From Thermoproteota archaeon (GTDB lineage Archaea > Thermoproteota > Methanomethylicia > Methanomethylicales > Methanomethylicaceae), in assembly GCA_016882195.1 (NCBI GenBank), contig VGLU01000014.1, forward strand, positions 1 through 33,906: a DNA stretch of 33,906 bases. The letters run 5' to 3'. The translations under genes were made by a program, and so were the position numbers. Shown one piece after another: positions 8,130 to 17,180 of this stretch. The stretch's first letter is position 1, and each line of letters opens with the position of its first letter. The notes below the pieces were generated by a model that was given only the letters and a program-made list of their open reading frames with translations, was not told the origin of the DNA and did no database searches.

Positions 8130-9509
8130 TCACGCACGGTTGGCACGGAGGCGCTTGCCTATCTTTATGGTCCGCATTGCGACCTCTACAGGATCCCTGC
8201 CCAGTATAGTGATCATCGGTTCCTTTCCCAAGTCGCCCTTGTGGTAAATTATGTCTGGAACCGCGCCCAATTCCTTGATCGCCTGCCGGACGCCCCAAGG
8301 TATAGTTGCCCCCTCCTTTGCCTTCGCCTCTTCAGGCTCCCTCTTCCTGTCGTAGGATCCTATCTTGAAGCCCAGGCTTCTGCAGGCAGCTATGATCTCT
8401 TGAGAGTAGCGTATGTTCATGGCAGATCTTACCTCGGGGTCAAACTCCATTGCGGTGAGGACCACGTTCGCGACGTGTTTGGACGCACCGAAGGCGGGGC
8501 ATGAGGCAGCCTTCAGCCTTCCGCCCACGTTGAATATCCTACCCGGGATGCCGCACACGGATTCGATGCCCCTCGCATAGGTTTTTGGTAACGCCATCAC
8601 GATGTTTATCTGACATTCGGGAGAGAGGAGGGAGAGGACCTCGGACGACTCAATTACAGATATTGCGTCGTACATCCTCGAGATCACCCTGTACCTCTCG
8701 GCATCAATCCTCAAGCCACTCACGGGATCGACTGGCCCGACGCCCTTCCCTATCCTCAGACCGCATGTTATGGCTCCGGTTACGAAATCCTTGGCTCCCT
8801 TAACGGCCTCCTCGATGGATCGATCCATTGCCAAGAACGCCGCGATTGCCGATGAGAAGGTGCAGCCGGTGCCGTGGGTCGTAACAGACTCGATCCTGCC
8901 CGCGGAAAACTCCTTCAGGGGCCTCCCCCTAACGCAGAGGACGTCCACGGCATTTCCCTTCAGATGGCCTCCCTTGACAACCACAGCCTTCGGGCCGAGA
9001 TTCAATATGGTCTCCCCAGCTCTTACCGAGTCCTTAACACCTGCTATCTTCAGCCCTGTCAGGGCCTCAGCCTCGTCCAGGTTGGGGGTGACGACCTCTG
9101 CCACGGGCAGTAAATCCTTTATCAGCGATCCCAAGGCGTCGCGCCGCAGGAGATCGGCCCCGGACTTGGAGACCATCACCGGGTCCACGACCAGGCGCAG
9201 CCGGAAATCCTTGGCAGCCCTTGCGACCTCCCTGATGATGGGGGATGAGGAGAGCATCCCGGTCTTCGCCACCTCCACGCCGATGTCCTTGACCACGGCC
9301 TCGATCTGTAGCCGCACCATCTCTGGGGGGACCTCGTGGATGCCCATAACCCCGGCGGTGTTCTGCGCGGTCACGGCGGTGAGGGCCACCAGCCCGTGGA
9401 CGCCCAGAGCCGCGAAGGTCTTCAGATCTGCCTGGATGCCTGCTCCGCCGCCGGAGTCAGATCCCGCTATGGTTAGGACCCTAGGGATGCTGTATGACAA
9501 TTGGCTCAC
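8130..9509 (-). CDS. thiD-thiN: Bifunctional HMP/HMP-P kinase and thiamine-phosphate synthase
   Basis: Two activities of thiamine synthesis in one chain of 459 residues. Residues 1-265 are ThiD (ribokinase fold), which phosphorylates hydroxymethylpyrimidine twice: [21 protein letters not shown] near the N-terminus binds substrate and [15 protein letters not shown] is the anion hole and catalytic Asp-equivalent region. Residues about 285-459 are ThiN, the archaeal thiamine-phosphate synthase that replaces ThiE, with [27 protein letters not shown] and [13 protein letters not shown]. This fusion is the standard archaeal form. The GTG start at 9509 lies about 20 bases from a TATA box (9530-9538). 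The divergent neighbour is a ThiN-containing regulator, its probable controller. Confidence 0.93.
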   Translation of the reverse strand: MSQLSYSIPRVLTIAGSDSGGGAGIQADLKTFAALGVHGLVALTAVTAQNTAGVMGIHEVPPEMVRLQIEAVVKDIGVEVAKTGMLSSSPIIREVARAAKDFRLRLVVDPVMVSKSGADLLRRDALGSLIKDLLPVAEVVTPNLDEAEALTGLKIAGVKDSVRAGETILNLGPKAVVVKGGHLKGNAVDVLCVRGRPLKEFSAGRIESVTTHGTGCTFSSAIAAFLAMDRSIEEAVKGAKDFVTGAITCGLRIGKGVGPVDPVSGLRIDAERYRVISRMYDAISVIESSEVLSLLSPECQINIVMALPKTYARGIESVCGIPGRIFNVGGRLKAASCPAFGASKHVANVVLTAMEFDPEVRSAMNIRYSQEIIAACRSLGFKIGSYDRKREPEEAKAKEGATIPWGVRQAIKELGAVPDIIYHKGDLGKEPMITILGRDPVEVAMRTIKIGKRLRANRA

Positions 9510-9529
9510 CGCCTTTAATTACGCAGGTT

Positions 9530-9593
9530 TTTATATAAGACTTGTTTATAATTAACTAATATAAATCTTATAATAAGTAGGTTATGGAGGAGA
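9530..9593. promoter_or_regulatory. Divergent thiD-thiN / regulator promoter with inverted repeat
   Basis: A minus-strand TATA (9530-9538) serves thiD-thiN and a plus-strand TATAAAT (9560-9566) the regulator. An imperfect inverted repeat, ACTTGTTTATAA (9540-9551) and TTATAATAAGT (9568-9578), lies between and is a candidate operator. GGAGGAG at 9587-9593 is a strong ribosome binding site for the TTG start at 9598. Confidence 0.5.
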
Positions 9594-9597
9594 GTTT

Positions 9598-10569
9598 TTG
9601 AATCCACCCTGCGAGCTGACCGTTAGGGCACTACTGCCTGCCCTAAGAGTTCTGGTGGCGAAGGAGCTTGCAGAGAACCATTCTTGGACGCAGACGAGGA
9701 TAGCAAGGAAGCTCGGCGTCACGCAGGCTGCGGTGAGCGGCTACCTCTCTCAGGATGTCGCCACCGTCGCAACGCCCCCATTCAGCTTTGACGAGCTCAA
9801 GAGCATAGCAAAGGGTCTCACGCCGGAGATCGCGACAAAGAGGCTGACCCATGTAGACCTCATCAACAACATCTGTCAGATCTGCCTCAGCCTCAGAAGG
9901 GGAGGGGCGATATGCCATGTCCACAAGATCAAGGTTCCGGAGCTGGAGGAGGAGAGGTGCACCCTCTGCATGCAGCTCCATATGAGTCTGGCGGACATCT
10001 CAGACATCAGGCGGATAATCCTGGAAGATCTGCGGGCGGCGGTATCACTTCTTGAGAGTGCCCCAGAGTTCACAGAGCTCGTTCCAGAGGTCTTCACCAA
10101 CATTGTCATGGCAATAAAGGAGGCAAAGGGCATAGCGGACGTGGCGGGGATCCCCGGCAGGCTCGTGAGGATAAGGGGCAAGGTAAAGGCGCTCATGGAT
10201 CCTGAGTTCGGCGTATCCAGCCACCTCGCGAAGATTTTACTGGCGGTCATGAAGGCCAACCCGAACATAAGGTCGGCGATCAACCTGAAATACAACGACA
10301 GCGTGCTGAAGATAATTAAAAAGCTCAGCCTCAAGTACGCGGTTCTCCACAGGGACCCCAACTACAAGGGGAAGGAGGATCAGCTGATCGCGTTCGCCGA
10401 GGCCGCGGTCAGGAAGGGGGAGGGCTGGCTGGACATCATAATAGACGAGGGTGGCTTCGGAATCGAGCCCAACGCCTACTTCCTTGACGAGAGCGCGACG
10501 AAACTCGCGGACAGGGTCGTCAGGATCGCGAGGATGGTCAGCGTCTCGCTGAAGGAAGGCAAAAGTTAG
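9598..10569 (+). CDS. HTH-ThiN transcription regulator of thiamine metabolism (ThiR-like)
   Basis: A 323-residue regulator. Residues 1-55 carry a helix-turn-helix (TRIARKLGVTQAAVSGYLSQ). Residues 90-125 carry cysteines CQIC (93-96), C106 and CTLC (121-124), a possible metal site. Residues about 155-323 are a ThiN domain (GIPGRLVRIRGKVKA, FGVSSHLAKILL, IIDEGGFGIEP). Archaeal HTH-ThiN proteins (ThiR) are known to repress thiamine genes using the ThiN domain as ligand sensor. The position head-to-head with thiD-thiN supports that role. Start is TTG 9598, chosen because a GGAGGAG lies five bases upstream and the conserved PCEL begins right after. A single-domain relative lies at 15034-15393. Confidence 0.88.
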   Translation: MNPPCELTVRALLPALRVLVAKELAENHSWTQTRIARKLGVTQAAVSGYLSQDVATVATPPFSFDELKSIAKGLTPEIATKRLTHVDLINNICQICLSLRRGGAICHVHKIKVPELEEERCTLCMQLHMSLADISDIRRIILEDLRAAVSLLESAPEFTELVPEVFTNIVMAIKEAKGIADVAGIPGRLVRIRGKVKALMDPEFGVSSHLAKILLAVMKANPNIRSAINLKYNDSVLKIIKKLSLKYAVLHRDPNYKGKEDQLIAFAEAAVRKGEGWLDIIIDEGGFGIEPNAYFLDESATKLADRVVRIARMVSVSLKEGKS

Positions 10570-10620
10570 GCAAAGACCGCTGATTTAATATTAATTGCAT
10601 AGCTGATATAGGACAGTAGG

Positions 10621-11781
10621 GTGCTCGCGGTGCCAGCCAACCTACCGCCCCAAGCAAGGGCTGCGGAGAGGAGGTATATAGAGGCCAAGAACCTCCCCGA
10701 CAGGATCAGGTACCTGCAGGAGTTCATATCGTCCATCCCGGAGCACAAGGGCAACGAGAAGATGAGGGGGTACCTTCGGAGGAGACTTGCCCAGCTGAAG
10801 GATGAGCTGGAGGGGCAGAGGAAGAGGAGGGCGGGCGGGAGCGGTGGAGGCGGCTTCTCCTTCAAGAAGGAGGGCGCGGCACAGGTGGTAATCCTGGGGA
10901 TGACCGGCTCGGGGAAGAGCTCCCTTCTCATGAAGGTAACCAACGCCAAGACCGAGGTGGCGGACCACCCCTTCACTACGAGGGAGCCGGTTCCGGGCAT
11001 GATGCCCTTCGAGGACATACAGTTCCAGCTCATAGACACCCCGGCGATCTTCGAGAACGTGAGAGACGGGGCCTGGGGATCCCAGCTCCTGAGTCTCGCC
11101 AGGAACGCGGACGGGCTCCTGATACTGCTCGATGCGGCGGATTCCGTAAACCAGTTCAAACTGATAGTCAACGAGCTGACCTCGGCAGGCATAACCATTG
11201 ACAGGAAGGTAAGGAAGATCGAGATAGAGAGGACGACGGGGGGCGGCATACAGATAGCGTGCACCGGCAGGATAACGTGCAGGGTGGATGAGATCGACAG
11301 GACTCTGAAGGAGTTTGGCGTGCGCAACGCGGTTGTGAGAATATGGGGAGATGTCACGCTCGAGGAGGTCGAGGATGCGCTCGACCAGACGAGGATCTAC
11401 AAACCGTCACTAATAGTCGTAAATAAGGTGGATCGCTTCCCGGGAGCGTTAGAGAACTTCCATATGGCATGCAATAAAGAGGCGATCGAAGTATCGACCG
11501 CTACGGGAGAGGGCCTGAACAGCCTGGGCGAGTCCCTCTTCAGAGCTATGGGAATCATGAGGGCCTACACCAAGGGAGCCGGAGGGGAGGTAGCGGAGAA
11601 GCCGATAATAATGAAGACGGGGGCAAGGGTTAAGGACATTGCCAAGATTGTCCATTCCCAGCTCTACCGGAATTTCAAGTACGCTAGGGTTTGGGGGAAT
11701 TCGGTCAACTTTAATGGAGAACGCGTTGGCGCAGAACATGAGCTTGCTGACAAAGATGTGTTGGAGATCCACATGAAATGA
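10621..11781 (+). CDS. DRG/Obg-family GTPase with TGS domain
   Basis: A 386-residue translation-associated GTPase. Residues 1-85 form a charged helical N-terminus with a Gly-rich linker. G1 is GMTGSGKSS (93-101), the switch I region is HPFTTREPVPGMM, G3 is LIDTPAI and G4 is NKVD. A C-terminal TGS domain (about 310-386) has KTGARVKDIAKIVHSQL and ends ADKDVLEIHMK. The G3 motif reads DTPA where most DRG proteins have DxPG. DRG proteins bind ribosomes and help resolve stalled translation. The GTG start at 10621 follows the ThiR-like gene by 51 bases with no clear ribosome binding site. Confidence 0.85.
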   Translation: MLAVPANLPPQARAAERRYIEAKNLPDRIRYLQEFISSIPEHKGNEKMRGYLRRRLAQLKDELEGQRKRRAGGSGGGGFSFKKEGAAQVVILGMTGSGKSSLLMKVTNAKTEVADHPFTTREPVPGMMPFEDIQFQLIDTPAIFENVRDGAWGSQLLSLARNADGLLILLDAADSVNQFKLIVNELTSAGITIDRKVRKIEIERTTGGGIQIACTGRITCRVDEIDRTLKEFGVRNAVVRIWGDVTLEEVEDALDQTRIYKPSLIVVNKVDRFPGALENFHMACNKEAIEVSTATGEGLNSLGESLFRAMGIMRAYTKGAGGEVAEKPIIMKTGARVKDIAKIVHSQLYRNFKYARVWGNSVNFNGERVGAEHELADKDVLEIHMK

Positions 11782-11859
11782 AGGGGGCTTTGAGAGGGAA
11801 GAGTTATTTAAACGGGTCTTTCGATATAATGACATCAATAATGAGGACGGGGGCTTCAA
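11782..11859 (+). promoter_or_regulatory. Promoter region of the marker 15-ycaO-tfuA run
   Basis: Two TATA-like stretches, TTATTTAAAC near 11804 and GATATAATG near 11823, precede the GTG at 11860. The following genes (marker 15, ycaO, tfuA) are spaced by 23 and 15 bases with no further promoter apparent. Confidence 0.4.
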
Positions 11860-13098
11860 GTGGTCAGGATAGCACAGATCTCTTGCGGTACTGAGTACAG
11901 CGGAATTCAGAGGGAGATAGAGAGGGCCGCTGAGCTTGTCGGGGGGAAGATCTTTGTCCCGGAGGTCGATGTGTCCGAGATCAAGACGGTGGAGGACGAC
12001 TTTGGCTTCCACGTCCTCAGCCCGGGTCTCAGGGTCATGATGGCAAGGGCGAAGGCGCTCGGCGAGGGGAGGGTGGATGCGGACGGGGTCTTCATAGCCT
12101 CCTGCTTTAAGTGCGCCGAGGGAGCGCTCGTCCGGAGCATCATTAGGAGGTACATCCAGAGCCATACTAAGATCCCGGTGGTGACCTACTCCTTCACCGA
12201 GAGGACGAAGGCGGGCGCCCTGATGCTCAGAATGGAAGCCCTTGTAGATATAATTGGTAAGAAGCCACTCTTCGCAAGAACCAAGCAGGAGGGGCTGACC
12301 GCGGGTATAGACTCCGGTTCGACCACGACTAAGGCCGTTATCATGAAGGATAATGAGATAATCGGGGTGGGATGGCTGCCCACGACGAGCGTCCTGGAGT
12401 CGGGGGAGCAGGCGCTAAATGATGCCCTAAATGAGGCGAAGGTGAGTCTGGACAAGCTCGAGGGCATAGGCGTTACTGGTTACGGCAGGAAGATGCTAAA
12501 AGAGAGGTATAAGGCCCAGCTCGCTATGGAGGAGGTCTCGACCTGCTCAAAGGGCGCGCTTTACATGACGGACAAGCAGAGGGGGGACGCCACAGTGATA
12601 GACATCGGGGGGATGGACAACAAGGCCGTGACCCTCTACGACAGCATTCCCGACAGCTTCACCGTCGGCGGGCTGTGCGCCGGGGCTTCTGGGAGGTTTC
12701 TCGAAACAAGCGCCAAGAGGCTCGGCGTCTCGATTGAGGAGTTTGGGGAGATGGCATTCAAAGGGAACTACAAATTGGTTCCGATGAACGCATACTGCAT
12801 AGTATTCGGGCTCCAAGATCTGGTTGCCGGGCTGGCAAGCGGGGCGAAGCTTGAGGACGTCGCCGCTGCGGCATGCCACAGCGTGGTCGAACAGGTATTC
12901 GAGCAGCAACTCCAGGAGATCGACATAAGGTACCCGATAATACAGGTCGGTTCCACGGCACTGGTGAGGGGGCTCGTCAAGGCCATGTCAGATATACTTA
13001 GCGCAAACATCATCGTCCCCAAGAGACCCAACCTCATCGGGGCGGTGGGCGCCGCCCTGATGGTCTCAGGCATGAAGGAGCTTGAAGAGAAGAAATAG
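11860..13098 (+). CDS. Methanogenesis marker protein 15, BadF/BcrA-type ATPase
   Basis: A 412-residue protein of a family restricted to methanogens and relatives, with a C-terminal ASKHA ATPase like activators of benzoyl-CoA reductase and 2-hydroxyacyl-CoA dehydratase. The phosphate-binding loop is GIDSGSTTTKAV (149-160), with a second motif VIDIGGMD (246-253). Cysteines equivalent to those holding the bridging [4Fe-4S] cluster in the activators are C273 (GGLCAGASGRF) and C313 (NAYCIVFG). The N-terminal 140 residues form a separate domain with SCFKC at 81-85. The family probably supplies ATP-driven low-potential electrons, perhaps for Mcr activation; that role is inferred. It heads a run with ycaO and tfuA. 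Confidence 0.88.
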   Translation: MVRIAQISCGTEYSGIQREIERAAELVGGKIFVPEVDVSEIKTVEDDFGFHVLSPGLRVMMARAKALGEGRVDADGVFIASCFKCAEGALVRSIIRRYIQSHTKIPVVTYSFTERTKAGALMLRMEALVDIIGKKPLFARTKQEGLTAGIDSGSTTTKAVIMKDNEIIGVGWLPTTSVLESGEQALNDALNEAKVSLDKLEGIGVTGYGRKMLKERYKAQLAMEEVSTCSKGALYMTDKQRGDATVIDIGGMDNKAVTLYDSIPDSFTVGGLCAGASGRFLETSAKRLGVSIEEFGEMAFKGNYKLVPMNAYCIVFGLQDLVAGLASGAKLEDVAAAACHSVVEQVFEQQLQEIDIRYPIIQVGSTALVRGLVKAMSDILSANIIVPKRPNLIGAVGAALMVSGMKELEEKK

Positions 13099-13121
13099 CG
13101 ATTGTTGACAGGGAATGACGC

Positions 13122-14333
13122 ATGATTTTGAACTCGGTCTTAAAGGGGTACATGGCAGAAACGCACCGTGTTAGGCCGCCTGAGGATACGCTGAGACGGG
13201 TCAAGGAGGTCACCGGCAAGGCGGGAATAACAAGGGTGGCGGATATAACGGGACTCGACAGGCTTGGCATACCCATCTTCACCTCGATAAGACCGGGGGC
13301 CCAAGAGGGCGCGGTTACGGTTTACACGGGCAAGGGTTGTACGCCCCAAGAGGCTGAGGTCTCTGCGATAATGGAGGGGATGGAGAGGTTCTCCGCAGAG
13401 CCAGGGGCTCTAACCCTGATAAAGGGGAGTTACGACGCTCTGAAGGGCAGATACAACGTATTGGATCCTGTAAGGCTAATCATTCCAAAGATAAGAATGT
13501 ACGCTTATAAAGAGGAGTTGGAGTGGGTAAAGGGCTACTCCGTAACGAATGAAGGGAGCATCCTCGTCCCAGCAGAGGCGGCGTTTCACCCGTACGAGAG
13601 GCGGAATCAGCTCTTCAGGACAAACACAAACGGGCTGGCCGTGGGGAACGTGGTGGAGGAGGCGGCGGTCCACGGGCTGATGGAGGTTATTGAGAGGGAT
13701 GCATGGTCTCTCTTCGAGGGCGGAGTGGCCAGAGATCGGGACGTGGATCTGAGCGGCAGTAATAACGCTCTAGTTAAAGAGATCTTAAAGAAGCTTGAGG
13801 CGGCCTCGATAAAGGTGTACGCCAAGGACATTACATCGGACGTGGGGATCACGACGATAGGCGTTGCCATAGATGACGAGACGACCAGAGATCCGGCGCT
13901 CCTGTCCCTAGGCGTGGGAACCCACCTTATTCCCGAGGTAGCTGCGTTGAGGGCGCTGACGGAGGCGGTTCAGAGCAGGCTTACGACCATTCACGGAACG
14001 AGGGAGGACACCTTCAAGGCCGAATTTGCCAGGAGAATCGGATACGAGAGGATGAAGAGGCTCAATAAGAGGTGGTTTACCCCATCGGATGAGTCCGTGA
14101 GACTTGAGGACCTGGCCTCTGTCCTGAATCAGGATTTCCTTGAGGACATAAAGTACACCGTAAAGAGGCTGACGGAATCTGGTTTTGGCGAGGTGATTTT
14201 GGTGGACCTCACCAAGCCAGATTTGAGGGTGCCGGCTGTGAGGGTAATAGTGCCGGGTATGGAGGTTTATGCCCTGGATAAGGACAGAATGGGAGAGCGT
14301 CTTCGAACCAGGCTCTGTTTGAGGAGTAGATGA
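13122..14333 (+). CDS. ycaO: YcaO-type McrA-glycine thioamidation enzyme
   Basis: ATP-dependent YcaO enzyme of 403 residues that, with TfuA, converts a peptide glycine of McrA to thioglycine. ATP/Mg-binding motifs characteristic of YcaO are visible: EAEVSAIMEGMERF (77-90) and NVVEEAAVHGLMEVIERDAW (176-195), plus RTNTNGLAVGN just before. The C-terminus lacks the proline-rich tail of azoline-forming YcaO proteins, as expected for the archaeal thioamidating type. It is followed 15 bases later by tfuA. The target glycine is present in McrA of this window (residue 450). Function is known genetically from Methanosarcina; here it is by homology and context. Confidence 0.92.
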   Translation: MILNSVLKGYMAETHRVRPPEDTLRRVKEVTGKAGITRVADITGLDRLGIPIFTSIRPGAQEGAVTVYTGKGCTPQEAEVSAIMEGMERFSAEPGALTLIKGSYDALKGRYNVLDPVRLIIPKIRMYAYKEELEWVKGYSVTNEGSILVPAEAAFHPYERRNQLFRTNTNGLAVGNVVEEAAVHGLMEVIERDAWSLFEGGVARDRDVDLSGSNNALVKEILKKLEAASIKVYAKDITSDVGITTIGVAIDDETTRDPALLSLGVGTHLIPEVAALRALTEAVQSRLTTIHGTREDTFKAEFARRIGYERMKRLNKRWFTPSDESVRLEDLASVLNQDFLEDIKYTVKRLTESGFGEVILVDLTKPDLRVPAVRVIVPGMEVYALDKDRMGERLRTRLCLRSR

Positions 14334-14348
14334 ACGGATGGTGTTTCC

Positions 14349-14999
14349 ATGAAGGTTGTGGTGTTTCTGGGACCGAGCCTCTCGCACCAAGAGGCAAATG
14401 CGATCTTGGGCGGAGCAGAGTACAGGCTTCCGGCAGGAAGGGGGGACATAGTGAGGGCCGCCAATGATGGTGCCGGTGCCATAGGCCTAATAGACGGGGT
14501 ATTCTACCAACGGGCTGCAGTATCGCACAGGGAGATCCTTTACGCCATTAAAGAAGGGATAACCGTTGTAGGGGGCTCGAGCATGGGCGCCCTCAGAGCA
14601 TCGGAGCTAGACGTCTACGGAATGATCGGTGTGGGTAAGATCTACAAGTGGTACAAAGATGGCACCATAAACTCTGACGACGAGGTCGCCCTGGCGTTCA
14701 ACCCCGAAACCCTTGCGCCCATATCCGAGCCTCTCGTCAACATCAGGGCAACGCTAGAGGGGCTCTTGAAGAGGAAGTATGTCAGCGAGGAGGAGGGCGA
14801 GATAATACTGAGGGCGGCAAAGGCCGTTCCCTTCCAGCTTCGAAATTACCAGAGGATAGTTCAGAGGGCCATGATAATTGGGCTGGGCAAAGCAAGGGGG
14901 AGGATTCTTTTAGATAGGATGAAGGAGAAACGCGTAGATCAGAAGAGGCTTGACGCCGTAGCAGTCCTCAACAAATTAAAAGAGTTGTGTTCCACTTAA
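14349..14999 (+). CDS. tfuA: TfuA-related McrA-glycine thioamidation protein
   Basis: A 216-residue TfuA-domain protein, partner of YcaO in forming McrA thioglycine, thought to help deliver sulfide or activate the system. Family motifs seen are VVVFLGPSLSHQEA at the N-terminus, GLIDGVFYQRAAVSHREIL, the strongly conserved VGGSSMGALRASEL, and YGMIGVGKIYKWY followed by DDEVALAFNPE. It sits directly after ycaO in the same run, the arrangement found in most methanogens. It ends 34 bases from the convergent HTH gene, across a T-rich stretch likely to terminate transcription. Confidence 0.92.
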   Translation: MKVVVFLGPSLSHQEANAILGGAEYRLPAGRGDIVRAANDGAGAIGLIDGVFYQRAAVSHREILYAIKEGITVVGGSSMGALRASELDVYGMIGVGKIYKWYKDGTINSDDEVALAFNPETLAPISEPLVNIRATLEGLLKRKYVSEEEGEIILRAAKAVPFQLRNYQRIVQRAMIIGLGKARGRILLDRMKEKRVDQKRLDAVAVLNKLKELCST

Positions 15000-15033
15000 C
15001 CGTGGTTTTGACCGATTTTTATTGTGTTAGGGT

Positions 15034-15393
15034 TCATAATGGCTTTCTGAGTTTTTCAAAATTGTCCCAGAATGCCTTTTGGGATTTTACCACGCTGCAG
15101 AGCCTGCAGAATGCCAAGATCATCTCGTCTGAGCCGCTCTTGCCGGCCAGCGACTTTGATACATCAGTTACGGTCTCTTTCACTCCCGGAATCTTCTCCA
15201 GCTCGCTCATCATCACTGCACCCCTTTTCGAGTTAATGTAGTGGCTCACCGCTGCTTGTGTGATGCCCAATTTTTCGGCAACCTCATTCTGGGAGAACGA
15301 GTAGGTCTCCAATAGCTCTTTGGCGACCAAGGCCCTGAATACAGGGAGGACGTATTTTGCGATAAGCTCGCAAGGGGACCTCATGCGCATCAC
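15034..15393 (-). CDS. HTH regulator related to the ThiR N-terminal domain
   Basis: A 119-residue DNA-binding protein. Residues 7-55 (PCELIAKYVLPVFRALVAKE, then VAEKLGITQAAVSHYINS) closely resemble the first 50 residues of the HTH-ThiN regulator at 9598. A short CRLC motif at 96-99 corresponds to the CQIC of that protein, but no ThiN sensor follows. It is divergent from atwA across a 150-base gap with TATA boxes and an inverted repeat, so it is a good candidate for controlling atwA, itself, or the wider methanogenesis cluster. The ligand is unknown; the Cys pair might bind metal with a partner subunit. Confidence 0.8.
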   Translation of the reverse strand: MMRMRSPCELIAKYVLPVFRALVAKELLETYSFSQNEVAEKLGITQAAVSHYINSKRGAVMMSELEKIPGVKETVTDVSKSLAGKSGSDEMILAFCRLCSVVKSQKAFWDNFEKLRKPL

Positions 15394-15486
15394 GCTGTTA
15401 TTATCTGAAGAGTATGAGAAGGACTATATAATTCTGATCTCAATGGTGTACAGCATTTAGTGCGGATTCTTTTGAGAAATTACATC

Positions 15487-15520
15487 GTTATTTTAACGGT
15501 GTTATTCAATTTATTTATAT
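15487..15520 (+). promoter_or_regulatory. atwA promoter with operator-like repeat
   Basis: CGTTATTTTAACG (15487-15499) is an inverted repeat immediately upstream of a TATA box TTTATATA (15513-15520), which would place transcription start near 15540-15545, just ahead of the atwA start. A repressor bound at the repeat would sit at the transcription-factor-B side of the promoter. Confidence 0.45.
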
Positions 15521-15559
15521 ACAACCGCATTAAAACTAATTTGTTCCTTGGTGACATTA

Positions 15560-17179
15560 ATGGGCAACCCATTCCTCATAATTGACAACGTCTCAAAGAA
15601 GTTCGGCAATAAAGAGGTCCTGAAGGACATCTCCCTTGAGATTGGTGAGGGAGACAGGCTCGGGATAATAGGTAGGAGCGGTTCGGGCAAGACGGTACTT
15701 CTCTCCATGCTTAAGGGGATGAGCGAATATGCCCCTACCAAGGGAAGGATAATTTATCGCGTCGCCTTCTGCAAGGAGTGCGAGCACATAGAGGGACCCA
15801 GTTGGACCGGGAAAGTTTGCCCCAGATGTTCCAGCAAGATGGAACTCGTGGAGGTGGATTATTGGAAGTTCGATGAGGTAGCAAAGACGCTGAAGAATAG
15901 GATCGCCATAATGTTCCAGAGAACCTTCGCCCTGTACGGCAGCCTTACAGTTTATGAAAACCTGGTGGAGTCCCTGACCAAGGCCCAGACATGTGAGGAG
16001 GACGTCAGCAAGAGGGCACTGGAGATCGCGAAGGAGATGGGTCTATCGCATAGGCTACTCCACGCGGCAAGGGACCTCAGCGGCGGGGAGAAGCAGAGGG
16101 TGGTCTTGGGGAGGCAGCTGGCTCTGAACCCAGTCCTTCTGCTGGCAGACGAGCCCACCGGAACGCTAGACCAGATAAGCGCCAACGCCATCTACAAGAT
16201 AATCAACCAAGAGGTGAAGGGGCACGGAACAACGCTCTTGGTTACGTCCCACATGCCGGAGGCCATCTCTGAGATGGCGGATAAGGCCGTCCTGCTGGAG
16301 GAGGGAAGGGCGGAGGCTGTGGGGGACTCCAAGAGTATTGTGAAGAGGTTCCTCTCCTACGTAAAGGCTGAGGAGGTCGCTGGACCAAAAGAGTTCGGTG
16401 GAGTGATATTAAGGGTCAAGGATCTCAAGAAGCACTACTTCTCCATTGACAAGGGGGTTGTCAAAGCGCTGGATGGAGTGTCCTTTGAGGTCAGAGAGAG
16501 GCAGATCTTCGGCATAATAGGGCTAAGCGGAGCTGGAAAGACGACCCTCTCCAGGATAATAAGCGGCGTGACGACACCCACCTCGGGGAGCGTGGATTTG
16601 AAGATGGGAGACGAGTGGGTGAATATGCTCGAGCCCGGTCCCTTGGGGAGGGGAAGGGCGACCCCCTACATAGGCATACTGCACCAGGAATACACGCTCT
16701 ACCCGCACTTGACAGTCATTGAGAACTTGACCGACGCGGTGGGTCTAGGGCTACCGGACGAGTTCGCCAGGTTCAAGGCGAACGTCGTTCTGTCCGCGAC
16801 CGGCTTCGAGGAAGGCGCCATAGACAGGATAATATCAACCTACCCAGATGAGCTGAGCGAGGGGGAGAGGCACCGGGTTGCCCTTGCGCAGGTTCTGATA
16901 AGGGAGCCCATCGTCGTTATTCTGGACGAGCCCTCCGGTACCATGGACCCGATAACCAGGCATGAGATATCAAGATCCATAAAGAACGCGAGGAACGAGC
17001 TGGGGCAGACCTTCATCATAGTGTCTCATGATCTGGACTTCGTTCTTGACACATGTGAGGAAGGGATTCTGCAGAGGGACGGACAAATCGTAGCCAGAGG
17101 AGCGCCCGGCGACATTATAAAAGCATTCACCCCCGAAGAGGAGAAGGGACTATCCGAGGCAAATAATAAGGCAGCCTGA
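15560..17179 (+). CDS. atwA: Methyl-coenzyme M reductase activation ATPase, component A2
   Basis: A tandem ABC ATPase of about 539 residues without membrane domains; component A2 supplies ATP hydrolysis for reductive activation of Mcr's F430 nickel. Domain 1 has Walker [10 protein letters not shown], then a family-specific zinc-ribbon-like insertion with CKEC and CPRC, signature LSGGEKQRV and Walker B LLADEPTG. Domain 2 has Walker [10 protein letters not shown], signature LSEGERHRV and Walker B VILDEPSG. The Cys insert separates AtwA from ordinary ABC proteins. I prefer ATG 15560 ([11 protein letters not shown]); TTG 15548 and GTG 15551 are in frame upstream. It converges with marker 2 with a one-base gap. 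Confidence 0.93.
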   Translation: MGNPFLIIDNVSKKFGNKEVLKDISLEIGEGDRLGIIGRSGSGKTVLLSMLKGMSEYAPTKGRIIYRVAFCKECEHIEGPSWTGKVCPRCSSKMELVEVDYWKFDEVAKTLKNRIAIMFQRTFALYGSLTVYENLVESLTKAQTCEEDVSKRALEIAKEMGLSHRLLHAARDLSGGEKQRVVLGRQLALNPVLLLADEPTGTLDQISANAIYKIINQEVKGHGTTLLVTSHMPEAISEMADKAVLLEEGRAEAVGDSKSIVKRFLSYVKAEEVAGPKEFGGVILRVKDLKKHYFSIDKGVVKALDGVSFEVRERQIFGIIGLSGAGKTTLSRIISGVTTPTSGSVDLKMGDEWVNMLEPGPLGRGRATPYIGILHQEYTLYPHLTVIENLTDAVGLGLPDEFARFKANVVLSATGFEEGAIDRIISTYPDELSEGERHRVALAQVLIREPIVVILDEPSGTMDPITRHEISRSIKNARNELGQTFIIVSHDLDFVLDTCEEGILQRDGQIVARGAPGDIIKAFTPEEEKGLSEANNKAA

Positions 17180-17180
17180 G

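Noticed and set aside
8770-9555. Long open frame on the plus strand (261 residues)
   Set aside because: It is antisense to thiD-thiN, whose protein is clearly recognisable; its product is Ser/Ala/Thr-rich with no known motif.
10566-11357. Long open frame on the minus strand (263 residues)
   Set aside because: It lies antisense to the DRG-type GTPase with intact G motifs; the translated product is low in sense and Ser/Leu-rich.
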